From Thermoanaerobaculia bacterium (lineage in GTDB: Bacteria; Acidobacteriota; Thermoanaerobaculia; Gp7-AA8), in the NCBI GenBank assembly GCA_017883205.1, contig JADGNZ010000008.1:1-64000 (forward strand): a stretch of 64,000 nt of DNA, written 5' to 3'. The notes beneath the pieces are model-generated. The model was not told the origin of the DNA, made no database searches, and saw only the letters and a program-made list of their open reading frames with translations. Both the position numbers and the translations under genes were made by a program. This document shows, in pieces, positions 32,745 through 40,919 of this stretch. Numbering within the stretch: position 1 is the stretch's first letter; every line of letters begins with the position of its first letter.

Positions 32745-33419
32745 CTACGGCGTCGGGCACGTCGGCGTGACGTGAATCGTGATCGGCGGCGCGTCGACCG
32801 TTCCGTTTGTCGGCCCGGCATCCTTGCAGATCAGGAGGCCTGGCTGGCCGGGTACTGTGATCGTGTAGCTGCCGGAGGCGGGGATTCCGGGCAGGAGCGG
32901 GAAGACTGGTCCGCCGCCGGCGCCGAGGCCGATCTCCTGGCCGGCGTGGAAGACGTGGACGGGGAAGTCGGCGTCGTTGAGGAGCATCGTGATCGCGCCC
33001 GGCCCGGCTGCCGCGCTGATCGATTGCGTGTCGTACGACGGTCCGATGTTGGCGCTCGTGCACTGTCCGTGAAACGTGAGAGCTGACGGTCCGCAAGAGC
33101 CTCCGCCGCCGCACTGATTGCCGCCGACGACGGTGACCGTCCTTTCCTTGTTGCCTGCGCCGGGGAAGTAGAGCGAGAACTGCGTCGTCAACGTGACGTG
33201 CTCCTGCCGGCTTCCTTCCTTGGGCAGGATCGCAGGCGTGGCCGGCACGACGGGCTGATCGGAGTTGAGATTCACTCCTTTGTCGCTGGCCTTCCATGTC
33301 AGAGTCACGTTGCCGGCGCACTGGAGCGTGTCGGGCACGACGGTGAACTTCGAGATGGTCGGGTCGCACGCGGCTCCCGCGACGATCGCCAGCCCGGCAA
33401 GAAGCAGTTTGTTTCGCAT
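32745..33419 (-). CDS. Lipoprotein of unknown function
   Basis: 224 aa from ATG 33419. The signal MRNKLLLAGLAIVAGAAC ends in a lipobox with Cys 18. The remaining sequence is beta-rich, with two cysteine pairs (QCGGGGSC, LICKDAG ... PTCPTP) and Gly/Pro-rich loops. There are no catalytic residues that I can name. It diverges from ribH with -10 boxes facing each other in 66 bp. TACCAT at 33426-33431 is 6 nt upstream. Its C-terminus faces array A3. Ig-like or cupredoxin-like folds are possible, but unsupported. Confidence 0.8.
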   Translation of the reverse strand: MRNKLLLAGLAIVAGAACDPTISKFTVVPDTLQCAGNVTLTWKASDKGVNLNSDQPVVPATPAILPKEGSRQEHVTLTTQFSLYFPGAGNKERTVTVVGGNQCGGGGSCGPSALTFHGQCTSANIGPSYDTQSISAAAGPGAITMLLNDADFPVHVFHAGQEIGLGAGGGPVFPLLPGIPASGSYTITVPGQPGLLICKDAGPTNGTVDAPPITIHVTPTCPTP

Positions 33420-33425
33420 GGCCTT

Positions 33426-33485
33426 ATGGTACTGCCTCCTCGTGGCGCCCGATTGGCGAACCCGCGCATATAATCGCCCGCCGCT
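33426..33485. promoter_or_regulatory. Divergent near-leaderless promoters (lipoprotein / ribH)
   Basis: TATAAT at 33469-33474 lies 11 nt before the ribH ATG. On the other strand TACCAT (33426-33431) lies 6 nt before the lipoprotein ATG. No Shine-Dalgarno is seen for either gene, and -35 boxes are not evident. Confidence 0.6.
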
Positions 33486-33965
33486 ATGCCCCGCTCTTTT
33501 GAAGGCGATCACAACGCCGAAGGTCTTCGCTTCGCTGTGATTGCCAGCCGGTTCAACGACGAGATCGTCGACGGACTGCTGCGTGGCGCGCTCGAATGCC
33601 TTGCCCGGCACGGCGCGGCGGACGACGACATCAGCGTCTACCGCGTTCCCGGCGCGTTCGAGATTCCGACGCTGGCGCGCATGCTCATCGATCGCGGCGC
33701 CATCGACGCCGTCATCACCCTCGGATGCCTTCTGCGCGGCGACACGCCTCACTTCGATTTCATCTCCGCACAGGTCACGAACGAGCTCTCGCACGTCGCC
33801 ATCAAGACTCGCTTTCCGGTCGCCTTCGGTGTCATCACGTGCAACACACGCGAGCAGGCCGAGGAGCGATCATCGCCGGGCAACGGAAATAAAGGTTGGG
33901 AAGCCGCGTTGGCAGCGGTCGAGATGGCAAACCTGTGGCGCGAGCTCAACAGCGGTGAATTCTGA
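33486..33965 (+). CDS. ribH: 6,7-dimethyl-8-ribityllumazine synthase
   Basis: 159 aa riboflavin-pathway enzyme that condenses the ribityl-pyrimidine with dihydroxybutanone phosphate. Visible family motifs: SRFNDEIVDGLLRGALECL, VPGAFEIPTLARML, ITLGCLLRGDTPHFDFIS (with the catalytic His) and PVAFGVITCNTREQA. The size is that of the icosahedral or pentameric family (150-160 aa). It overlaps nusB by 1 nt, the common ribH-nusB arrangement, and there are no other rib genes here. Its promoter is near-leaderless. Confidence 0.97.
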   Translation: MPRSFEGDHNAEGLRFAVIASRFNDEIVDGLLRGALECLARHGAADDDISVYRVPGAFEIPTLARMLIDRGAIDAVITLGCLLRGDTPHFDFISAQVTNELSHVAIKTRFPVAFGVITCNTREQAEERSSPGNGNKGWEAALAAVEMANLWRELNSGEF

Positions 33966-34378
33966 TGGGCGCGCGAAGAAAGGCCCGCGAGCTGGTGCTG
34001 CAGATGCTCTACCAGCACGACATGTCCGGGAACGCGCCCGACATGATCGTCGACACGTTCGACGATCTGCAGAAGTCGAAGCCGAACACGCGCGACTTCG
34101 CCACGAAAATCTTCCGCGGCACGGTCGACAACCTGTCCGAGATCGACGGCATGATCCAGGCCCAGGCCGACAACTGGCGCCTCTCGCGGATGGCCGTCGT
34201 CGACCGCAACATCATCCGGATGTCGATCTACGAGTTTCTCCACGAGAGCAGCACACCGAAGCTGGTCGTCATCGATGAGGCCATCGAGATCGCGAAGAAG
34301 TTCGGAACGGAGAAGTCCTCGCAGTTCATCAATGGCATCCTCGACGGGATACTGAAACGCTACAATCTCGCGTCGTGA
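33965..34378 (+). CDS. nusB: Transcription antitermination factor NusB
   Basis: 137 aa, helical, of the usual size. Motifs MGARRKARELVLQMLYQHDM at the N-terminus, IIRMSIYEFL and VVIDEAIEIAKKFGTEKSSQFINGILDGI at the C-terminus are the family signature. NusB with NusE binds boxA RNA and prevents premature termination in rRNA operons. It is translationally coupled to ribH. A short inverted repeat element follows the stop. Confidence 0.97.
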   Translation: MGARRKARELVLQMLYQHDMSGNAPDMIVDTFDDLQKSKPNTRDFATKIFRGTVDNLSEIDGMIQAQADNWRLSRMAVVDRNIIRMSIYEFLHESSTPKLVVIDEAIEIAKKFGTEKSSQFINGILDGILKRYNLAS

Positions 34379-34379
34379 G

Positions 34380-34487
34380 TGAAAGGCAGAAAGCCTCCGG
34401 AAGGCAGAAGGCAGAAAGCAAAAGGCAGAAGGGTGCCGCCTTTCCACTTTTGCCTTCTGCCTTCTGCCTTCTGCCTTTCAGAGGGGG
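34380..34487. repeat. Iterated AGGCAGA inverted element after nusB
   Basis: Left arm AAGGCAGAAGGCAGAAAG (7-nt period) and right arm TTCTGCCTTCTGCC can pair over about 30 nt with few mismatches. It lies between nusB and the DUF4388 gene and may fold in the message between the two units. Confidence 0.85.
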
Positions 34488-34493
34488 CCCTTC

Positions 34494-36362
34494 GTGAGTC
34501 TTCTCGGCCGCCTCGAAGACCTTTCCCTCACCGACATCGTTCAGATCGTCTATCTCAGCCGGCGCACCGGCGTGCTCGAGATCGTCGATGAGCATGGGCG
34601 GCACACGGTGTTGTTCCGGCAGGGACTGGTGGTCAATGCCTCGTCGCCCGAGCATCCCGATCTTGCTTCATACCTCGCCGCGAAAGGCCTGGTACCCGAG
34701 GCCGCTGTGCCGGGTCTGCGGCAAATGGAGGAGAAGGGCATCCCGTGTGGCACGGCTGCAATCGAGATGAACTTCATCTCCGCCTCCGATCTCGCGGCCG
34801 CCGTTCACGAGCGGATCGTGAGCGTCGTCGCGCCGCTGCTGCAGAGCCGGGAGGGGGAGTTCAACTTCATCCTCAGCGACCACGTCGGGCCGCTCGACGT
34901 CGAGTACGACGCGGACGCGATCTTCAAGGAAGGCGGTTTCCCTCCTCAGAAAATCGTTAGCACTGCCGATGGCGAGAAGCTGAAGCCGCTGCGCGGACTC
35001 GAGGAGTCGATGAAAGTCGGCAAAGCGCTGTTGCGCTCGTCCTCTCCGGAAACTCCCGTTTCGTCGCTCGACCTCGGTCTCGGTCAGGCAAAACCACCGG
35101 CGCTCTCCGCGGTCATCGAGGACAACGTTCTTCCCTTTCCAACGCCGGAGGAGAGGGAAGACGCGACGTTCGCGCCGGTGCCCGACGACGAGCCTTTCCC
35201 TGAGGTCACGCCGGCGCCGGAATTGAAACCAGCACCCGAACTGAAACCAGCACCCGAGCCCGAAGAACCGAAGCTGCGGCCGGTTCCGCCGGAACCGGCA
35301 CCCGCATCGCGGGCATCGCAGTTCAAAGTCGCAGGCGGTCTGATCGAGATCGAGTCGCCCGACGCCACCTATCGCAACGTCGTCCTCTTCGAGCGCAACC
35401 CGCTCATCCGCGTCGCGGCACGCCGTGCGTTCGGCAGGAATGGCGTGAAGATCGCGCAGTTTGGATCGCTCGATGATGCACGCACCGCGATCGGCGACTA
35501 CATCCGGGCGAACACGTTCTTCGTCACGTTTCTCGAATTGAACGCGGACGCCGAAGTGCTGATGCAGCAACTCAAACGAAAGAACCCGCGGCTGCCGGTG
35601 GTGCTCATCGACGCCGAGGCGGATCTACGGCGGCGGCACGATCTGTTGCGCAAGGGTGCCGATCTCTATCTCACGAAACCCTCGGCTGCGCGCCTCCAGC
35701 CAGGCTTGGCCGAGGAGGAGCTCAGCCTCTTCGCCGATGAGCTGGTGCTCTTTGCCGAGCGCGCCTTCCAGCAGTGGGAACAGTTCACCGGCGGCCTCGA
35801 TCCCGATGCCGGAAAGCGTTTCTACGAGACGGCCGAGAAAGAAAGCGTCGACCGCAGTTTCGGCATTCTCAAGCAACTCATCAACGAGCTATCGAATCCG
35901 AACGACATCGGCGAGGTGTCGGCGACGATTCTTCGTCTTTCCGCGGAGTATCTCGACCGCGGAGCGATCTTCATCGCCGGCGATCACATGTTCACGGGCG
36001 TGGCTGGATTCGGTCCGACCGATGGCGGGGACGATATGACGAAGCGGATCAAGTCGCTGCGGCTCCCGCGCGCGGTGCCGTCGATCCTGAGCGATGTGGC
36101 GTCGTCAGGCGAGGCACACCGCGGCAAGATGCGGCGCACTCCTGCCAACGTGGAGTTGATCAACTCCCTCGGCGGTCTTCTTCCCTCCGAGGTGGTGGCA
36201 CTACCGATCATGCACGCGAAACGAACGATTGGTATTCTGTACGGCGACAACGCGGCGCACCGCGCACCGATCGATGCCATGACAGGGCTGGAGATTTTCC
36301 TTTCACAAGCCGGATACGCATTCGGAAATGCCGTGTTCGCGGCGGAGAAGGCAGGCCGTTGA
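34494..36362 (+). CDS. DUF4388 protein with degenerate receiver and GAF-like domain
   Basis: 622 aa. An N-terminal DUF4388 (PATAN) region (about 1-140: LEDLSLTDIVQIVYLSRRTGVLEI) is common in signalling proteins tied to motility. A Pro/Glu-rich linker (about 225-285) precedes a receiver-like domain (about 298-410) with FLELN at the position of the phosphoacceptor, so it is likely phosphorylation-dead; TKPS is retained. A GAF-like C-terminus (about 455-618) follows. GTG 34494 has GAGGGGG upstream. The stop overlaps the start of the next CheY-like gene (TTGA), suggesting coupling. Confidence 0.88.
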   Translation: MSLLGRLEDLSLTDIVQIVYLSRRTGVLEIVDEHGRHTVLFRQGLVVNASSPEHPDLASYLAAKGLVPEAAVPGLRQMEEKGIPCGTAAIEMNFISASDLAAAVHERIVSVVAPLLQSREGEFNFILSDHVGPLDVEYDADAIFKEGGFPPQKIVSTADGEKLKPLRGLEESMKVGKALLRSSSPETPVSSLDLGLGQAKPPALSAVIEDNVLPFPTPEEREDATFAPVPDDEPFPEVTPAPELKPAPELKPAPEPEEPKLRPVPPEPAPASRASQFKVAGGLIEIESPDATYRNVVLFERNPLIRVAARRAFGRNGVKIAQFGSLDDARTAIGDYIRANTFFVTFLELNADAEVLMQQLKRKNPRLPVVLIDAEADLRRRHDLLRKGADLYLTKPSAARLQPGLAEEELSLFADELVLFAERAFQQWEQFTGGLDPDAGKRFYETAEKESVDRSFGILKQLINELSNPNDIGEVSATILRLSAEYLDRGAIFIAGDHMFTGVAGFGPTDGGDDMTKRIKSLRLPRAVPSILSDVASSGEAHRGKMRRTPANVELINSLGGLLPSEVVALPIMHAKRTIGILYGDNAAHRAPIDAMTGLEIFLSQAGYAFGNAVFAAEKAGR

Positions 36363-36736
36363 AAGTACTCGTCGTCGAAGACTCGAGCTCCATGCGTGCC
36401 TACCTCACCACGATCATCGAGGGTGGGACGGAAGCGTACGACCTGGAGATCGTCGAAGCAGCCAGCGGATTCGAAGCGCTGAAGACGCTGCCGCATCACA
36501 AGTTCGACGCCATCCTCACCGACATCAACATGCCCGACATCAATGGCCTCGAGCTGGTCTCGTTCCTCAAGAACCATCCCGTCCACCGCTCGATCCCAAT
36601 CATGGTGATCTCCACCGAGTCGCGCGATGAAGACCGCAAACGCGCGGCCGCGCTGGGCGCCGAGGAGTATCTGGTCAAGCCGTTCCAAGCCTCGGAGCTG
36701 ATCGAAAAGCTGCGCCGGTTGCTGAAGGTGGCGTAG
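36359..36736 (+). CDS. CheY-like response regulator
   Basis: 125 aa from TTG 36359 (overlapping the previous stop). Acidic pair in VVEDSSSMR, phosphoacceptor in LTDINMPDING (about 57), Ser/Thr in VISTES (about 86) and Lys in VKPFQ (about 108): a complete receiver. It belongs to the DUF4388 gene's transcription unit and, across the island 36743-37944, to the CheA cluster; CheA is the likely phosphodonor. Confidence 0.92.
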   Translation: MKVLVVEDSSSMRAYLTTIIEGGTEAYDLEIVEAASGFEALKTLPHHKFDAILTDINMPDINGLELVSFLKNHPVHRSIPIMVISTESRDEDRKRAAALGAEEYLVKPFQASELIEKLRRLLKVA

Positions 36737-36742
36737 GGACGA

Positions 36743-36904
36743 TCAGCGCGCCAGCATCCGCTCGTACAACTCCATCCTGGCGTTCTGTTCACCGTCCAGC
36801 GACAACTCTTCGGCAAGCGCCAGGCTGCTTCGGGACAATCGGAGCGCGAACTCGTCGTTTGCGAAGATTCGCTCGATGTTGGCGATCCAGCCGGTTTTTC
36901 TTGG
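36743..36904 (-). pseudogene. C-terminal remnant of a glycosyltransferase-like gene
   Basis: An open stretch of 53 codons ends at a TGA (36743-36745) and is bounded upstream by an in-frame TGA (36905-36907). It encodes GWIANIERIFANDEFALRLS, a region resembling C-termini of family-1-type glycosyltransferases. There is no start. I read it as the tail of a lost gene. The identification is from pattern only. Confidence 0.5.
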
Positions 36905-36969
36905 TCAAGGGTAGGGAATTCCTCAAAAGCGTCACTCCTATTCTAGAAGCACAGCGTAAGGAGATGGCG

Positions 36970-37842
36970 ATGCGAAAAACCCAAAACGTGATTGTTTGTA
37001 CTCCGAAGTCTCTTCCCGACCACAAGATCGTCGATGCAGCGGCCGTAGCAGTGCGTATCAATCCGGCGAATCAACCGGCCAGTCACTTGATGGCTCAGGC
37101 GCTCGCGGGTGCACCACCCACTCCGGCCCGGATAGCGCTTCTCGTAGCAAAGCGGTGGCCTTCAGCGGGTGTCCACCTCACAGTCGGGTTTCTCGATAAC
37201 CCCGCGTCGGACCTGCGAAAGCGCATTCTGCTGCACATGAACGCGTGGGCAAAAACAGCAAACGTCAAGTTCACAGAAACGAAGACAGATCCTCAGGTAC
37301 GGATCAGCCGTCTCGATGCGCCTCCCGAAATGTCGGGTTACTGGTCGTATGTCGGCACCGAGATCCTCAGCATCGAGAAGGATCAACCGACTCTGAATCT
37401 CGAGGGATTTACGATGCAAACCTCGGAAGGAGAGTTCCACCGCGTCGTCCGGCATGAGACGGGCCACACTCTTGGCTTTCCTCACGAGCACATGCGCAAG
37501 GAGCTCGTCAACCTGATCGACGCCAAGAAAGCAATCGCGTATTTTGGCGCGACGCAGGGTTGGTCGGAAGCGGAGGTTCGGCAACAGGTCCTGACTCCTC
37601 TCGAAGAAGCGTCGCTGCTGGGCACTGCGCATGCGGACCCGCGTTCCATCATGTGCTACCAGATTCCGGGGACGATCACGAAAAGCGGGCAGCCGATCAT
37701 CGGTGGTCTCGACATCGACAAGTTTGATTTCGCCTTCGCGGGATCGGTCTACCCGAAGTCGGTCGCAAAGGGTGCAGCTCTTCGTGTCCGGCCGCACGAC
37801 TTGAAGCGGCCAACTTCGAAGAAATCAAACCTCCGGAAGTAG
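36970..37842 (+). CDS. Astacin-like (M12A) zinc metallopeptidase
   Basis: 290 aa from ATG 36970 with AAGGAG 6 nt upstream, a rare Shine-Dalgarno for a first gene here. The zinc motif HETGHTLGFPHEH (about 161-173) and a Met-turn SIMCYQIPG (about 228) are typical of astacin/metzincin peptidases; WPSAGVHLTVGFLDN and WSYVGTEIL are common flanking segments. There is no signal peptide or pro-domain in the residues seen, so it would be cytoplasmic or exported by another route. It lies in an island with two gene remnants inside the chemosensory cluster, which suggests acquisition by transfer. Confidence 0.85.
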   Translation: MRKTQNVIVCTPKSLPDHKIVDAAAVAVRINPANQPASHLMAQALAGAPPTPARIALLVAKRWPSAGVHLTVGFLDNPASDLRKRILLHMNAWAKTANVKFTETKTDPQVRISRLDAPPEMSGYWSYVGTEILSIEKDQPTLNLEGFTMQTSEGEFHRVVRHETGHTLGFPHEHMRKELVNLIDAKKAIAYFGATQGWSEAEVRQQVLTPLEEASLLGTAHADPRSIMCYQIPGTITKSGQPIIGGLDIDKFDFAFAGSVYPKSVAKGAALRVRPHDLKRPTSKKSNLRK

Positions 37843-37944
37843 CGACAGCATCACCAACTCATCCGCCACCAGCCAAATCTTTCGGATGCAGCCATCCCCG
37901 AGGTAGCTGACGATGGAGGTTTCGACGTAGACGCTCCTTTTCAT
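37825..37944 (-). pseudogene. Truncated VapC-like PIN-domain toxin gene
   Basis: 39 codons from ATG 37944. The first 15 residues (MKRSVYVETSIVSYL) match the N-terminus of PIN-domain toxins; the rest (DELVMLSLLPEV) no longer does, so most of the domain has been deleted. TAAAGT (37954-37959) is 9 nt upstream, so the promoter survives. Its end overlaps the peptidase gene. Confidence 0.6.
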
Positions 37945-37991
37945 CGCGAACCTACTTTACCCACACTCCGGGTCGGGCCGTCCTGAACCGC

Positions 37992-38006
37992 TACAATGGC
38001 GCCCGA
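37992..38006 (+). promoter_or_regulatory. -10 box of cheA, near-leaderless
   Basis: TACAAT (37992-37997) is 9 nt before the ATG of cheA and there is no Shine-Dalgarno. Confidence 0.55.
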
Positions 38007-40055
38007 ATGTCCAAAGAAGACGACCGGGCGCTGAACGAGTTCACGGGCGAGGCGGAAGAGCTGCTGGATACGCTCTCGCGCGACCTCGTCGAGCTCGAGG
38101 CGCAGGGGCGCGACGTCCGGCCTGAGGTCATCAACAAGATCTTCCGCGAGGTGCACTCGCTCAAGGGGCTGGCGGGCATGCTCGGCTTCGGCGAGATCTC
38201 CGAGCTTTCGCACACGCTCGAGGACATGCTCGACCGCCTGCGGATGGGCAAGATCGAGATCACCCGCGATCTGATCGACCTTCTCTACGATGCCGTCGAT
38301 TCCCTGAACCGGCTGGTCATCGCTATCAACGATCCTGCGGTGAGCGGGCTGATCGACATCACGGGCCTGACGCGGCGCATCCATCACGTCGTCAGCAGCC
38401 AGCCGCAGAAGGCGCACGACGATCCGTTCGCCGATCTCACGCTCGACGAGCAGACGAAGAAGTCGTTGACCGAGTACGAGGAGCATCGTCTCGTCGAGAA
38501 CGTCCGCGGCCGCAAGCACATCCTCGCGGTCGAGGTCCGGTTCGACTTCTCCGATTTCGATGAGAAGTTGCGCGCGCTGACGGAGTTGCTCAGCCAGTCG
38601 GGCGAAGTCATCTCCACGTTGCCTGCGATCGACAGCAGCGGCGGCGCGGGCATTGCCTTCCGCCTGCTCTACGGCTCGACGATGAATGTAGCCGAGGTGG
38701 CGGCGCTCGTTCCGGAGGGGAGCGTCACCTCGTTGCGAATTGCGGAGCCGGCTGGCAGCGCGGAAAGCGTAGATGCAGCAGCGCCCATCGACGTGCCGGA
38801 AGAGGATCTGTCGCTTCGTTCGATCTCGCAGACCGTGCGCGTCGACATCAGCAAACTCGATCACGTCATGAACATCGTCGGGGAGCTGATCATCGAGAAG
38901 ACGCAGCTCGATACGCTCACGCGCTCGCTGCATCAGGGAGAAGCGCTGCAACAGGCCCGGCTTACGGCGCACGAGCTGACCAAGATCGCGCGGAACTTCG
39001 ACCGCAAGCTCAACGAGTTGCAGAAATCGGTCATCGAGACGCGCATGGTGCCGGTCGGGCAGATCTACGCGAAGCTCTCCCGTACGGTCCGGAAGGTGGC
39101 GCGCGAGCTGAACAAAGAGATCGAGCTGGTGCTGCGCGGCGAAGACACGGAGCTCGACAAGGTGATGGTCGAGGAGCTGACCGATCCGCTCATGCACATC
39201 ATCCGCAATGCGCTGGACCACGGGATCGAGTCAGCCGAAGAGCGGGTGAAGGCGGGAAAGAACCCGATCGGCCGGATCACACTCAACGCCTACCAGCAGG
39301 GCAACTCCGTCGTTCTCGATGTCACCGACGACGGACGCGGGATCGATCCCGAGAATGTTCGCAAGGCGGGTATCAAGCGGAATCTGATCGCCCAGCACGA
39401 CCCCTTCGATCAGGTGCGAGCCTACGAAATGCTCTTCACGCCCGGCTTCTCGACCGCATCCGCGGTCAGCGAGATTTCAGGACGCGGCGTCGGTCTCGAT
39501 GTCGTGAAGAAGAACCTGCAGGAGCTGAAAGGAACGATCGACATCCGTTCGGTTCCGGGCGAAGGGTCGACGTTCCGGATCATGCTTCCGATCACGCTGG
39601 CGATCATTCAGGCGCTGGTCGTGCGCGCGGGCGGCGAGCAGTTCGCCATTCCGCTGACGTCAGTCGAGGAGTCGCTGCGCATCTACTCGCGGGATATTCG
39701 CACGGTGGAGCGCCGCGAAGTTTTCACGCTGCGCGATTTCACCCTCCCCCTCCTCCGCCTCGCCGACGCCTTCCACCTCGGCCACGAGCGCGACGAGAAT
39801 CCCGACTCGAAATGGTTCGTCGTCGTGACGCGCTCCGGGGAGAAGGTGGCCGGCATCCTCGTCGACGCGTTGGTGCGTCAACAGGAGGTGGTGATCAAGT
39901 CGATCGGCGAGCGTTTGAAGACGATCCCGGGCATTGCCGGAGCAACCGAAGTCGGCGAAGGAGAGATCGTGCTGGTGATCGATGTCGGCACGCTGATCGA
40001 GCAGTTCGGAGGCAAAGCGCGGGAGATGCGCGCGGCGGTAGCGTGGGTGTCGTGA
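38007..40055 (+). CDS. cheA: Chemotaxis histidine kinase CheA
   Basis: 682 aa. HPt domain with phosphorylation His50 in HSLKGLAGMLGF; a variable region (about 110-290) where I do not see a clear P2; dimerisation (about 295-355, NIVGELIIEKTQLDTL); HATPase with N box IRNALDHGIES, G1 DVTDDGRGID and G2 GRGVGLDVVK (about 380-535); CheW-like regulatory domain (about 540-675). It passes phosphate from receptor signals to CheY and CheB proteins. It heads the co-oriented cluster CheA-ATPase-CheW-receiver-HEAT-CheR-CheB. Confidence 0.97.
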   Translation: MSKEDDRALNEFTGEAEELLDTLSRDLVELEAQGRDVRPEVINKIFREVHSLKGLAGMLGFGEISELSHTLEDMLDRLRMGKIEITRDLIDLLYDAVDSLNRLVIAINDPAVSGLIDITGLTRRIHHVVSSQPQKAHDDPFADLTLDEQTKKSLTEYEEHRLVENVRGRKHILAVEVRFDFSDFDEKLRALTELLSQSGEVISTLPAIDSSGGAGIAFRLLYGSTMNVAEVAALVPEGSVTSLRIAEPAGSAESVDAAAPIDVPEEDLSLRSISQTVRVDISKLDHVMNIVGELIIEKTQLDTLTRSLHQGEALQQARLTAHELTKIARNFDRKLNELQKSVIETRMVPVGQIYAKLSRTVRKVARELNKEIELVLRGEDTELDKVMVEELTDPLMHIIRNALDHGIESAEERVKAGKNPIGRITLNAYQQGNSVVLDVTDDGRGIDPENVRKAGIKRNLIAQHDPFDQVRAYEMLFTPGFSTASAVSEISGRGVGLDVVKKNLQELKGTIDIRSVPGEGSTFRIMLPITLAIIQALVVRAGGEQFAIPLTSVEESLRIYSRDIRTVERREVFTLRDFTLPLLRLADAFHLGHERDENPDSKWFVVVTRSGEKVAGILVDALVRQQEVVIKSIGERLKTIPGIAGATEVGEGEIVLVIDVGTLIEQFGGKAREMRAAVAWVS

Positions 40056-40073
40056 AGCAGTGATTAGTGATCC

Positions 40074-40919
40074 ATGTTCGAACAATTCTTCGGCTTCACC
40101 ACCAAGCCCTTCGGCAAGACGCCCGATCCGGGATTTCTGTATGAAAGCCCGCAGCATGGCGAGGCGCTGGCTCGTCTGGAGTATGCGGTGGAGGAGAAAG
40201 AGCTCTCACTGCTGGTGGGTGACATCGGATCGGGGAAGACCACTCTTTCGCGCGCTCTGATCGACCGGATCGGCGAAGCGCGTCCGGTGATTCTGCTGAT
40301 CAATCCGCGCCTGACGCCGGTGCAGCTTCTCCGCTCGATCGCTTCAGGCCTCGGCATCCAGCCCGCGCGCTACCGGAACGAGCTGCTCGACCAGATTCAC
40401 GCCAAACTGTTCGAGCTTTACGAGTCCCGACGCGAGCCGGTGCTGATCATCGACGAGGCGCAGCTCATCCCGTCGAAGGCAACCTTCGACGAGATCCGCC
40501 TGCTGACGAACTTTCAGCTCGATGACCAGAACCTCCTGTCGGTGCTCCTCATCGGGCAACCGGAATTGGAAGTACGCCTCGAGCGCGCACACTACGCGCC
40601 GCTCCGCCAACGCATCGGGATGCGCTATCGCCTCGGCCCCCTGTCGATCGAGGAAACGACGCGCTACGTCGAGCACCGAATTCGCGTGGCCGGCGGCGCG
40701 CGCAATCCGTTCACCGAGGATGCCGTGAGGGCCATGCACGCCGTGAGCGGCGGCATCCCGCGTGTGATCAACACGCTCGCGACCACCGCCCTGCTCGATG
40801 CCTTCGGAGACGACGCCCCGACGATCGATGCGCCGCGCATCGCCGCCGCCGCCCGAGAACACCGCCTTCGCGAGGCGCCTCCTCTGAATGGAGATAGGAT
40901 CGAGCAACCACATGGTTGA
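40074..40919 (+). CDS. ExeA/MshM-type AAA ATPase
   Basis: 281 aa. N-terminal FFGFTTKPFGKTPDPGFLY, Walker A GDIGSGKTT (about 44-52), Walker B VLIIDEAQ (about 122-129) and a sensor region QPELEVRL. The family includes ExeA, which assembles secretins, and MshM/PilM-associated ATPases. There is no peptidoglycan-binding domain at the C-terminus here. It sits between cheA and cheW, which supports a link between chemosensing and an envelope-spanning pilus or secretion machine. It lies just downstream of a small iterated AGTGATT stretch (40060-40072). Confidence 0.88.
   Translation: MFEQFFGFTTKPFGKTPDPGFLYESPQHGEALARLEYAVEEKELSLLVGDIGSGKTTLSRALIDRIGEARPVILLINPRLTPVQLLRSIASGLGIQPARYRNELLDQIHAKLFELYESRREPVLIIDEAQLIPSKATFDEIRLLTNFQLDDQNLLSVLLIGQPELEVRLERAHYAPLRQRIGMRYRLGPLSIEETTRYVEHRIRVAGGARNPFTEDAVRAMHAVSGGIPRVINTLATTALLDAFGDDAPTIDAPRIAAAAREHRLREAPPLNGDRIEQPHG
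40895..40911 (+). promoter_or_regulatory. -10-like box of cheW within the preceding gene
   Basis: TAGGAT (40895-40900) is 11 nt before the chosen cheW ATG (40912). It falls inside the end of the ATPase gene, so cheW may have its own near-leaderless promoter as well as operon expression. Confidence 0.4.

Noticed and set aside
32206-32821. Long frames through array A3 as a repeat protein
   Set aside because: The heptads follow only from 21-nt units; frames on both strands are equally open and there is no start signal or flanking domain.
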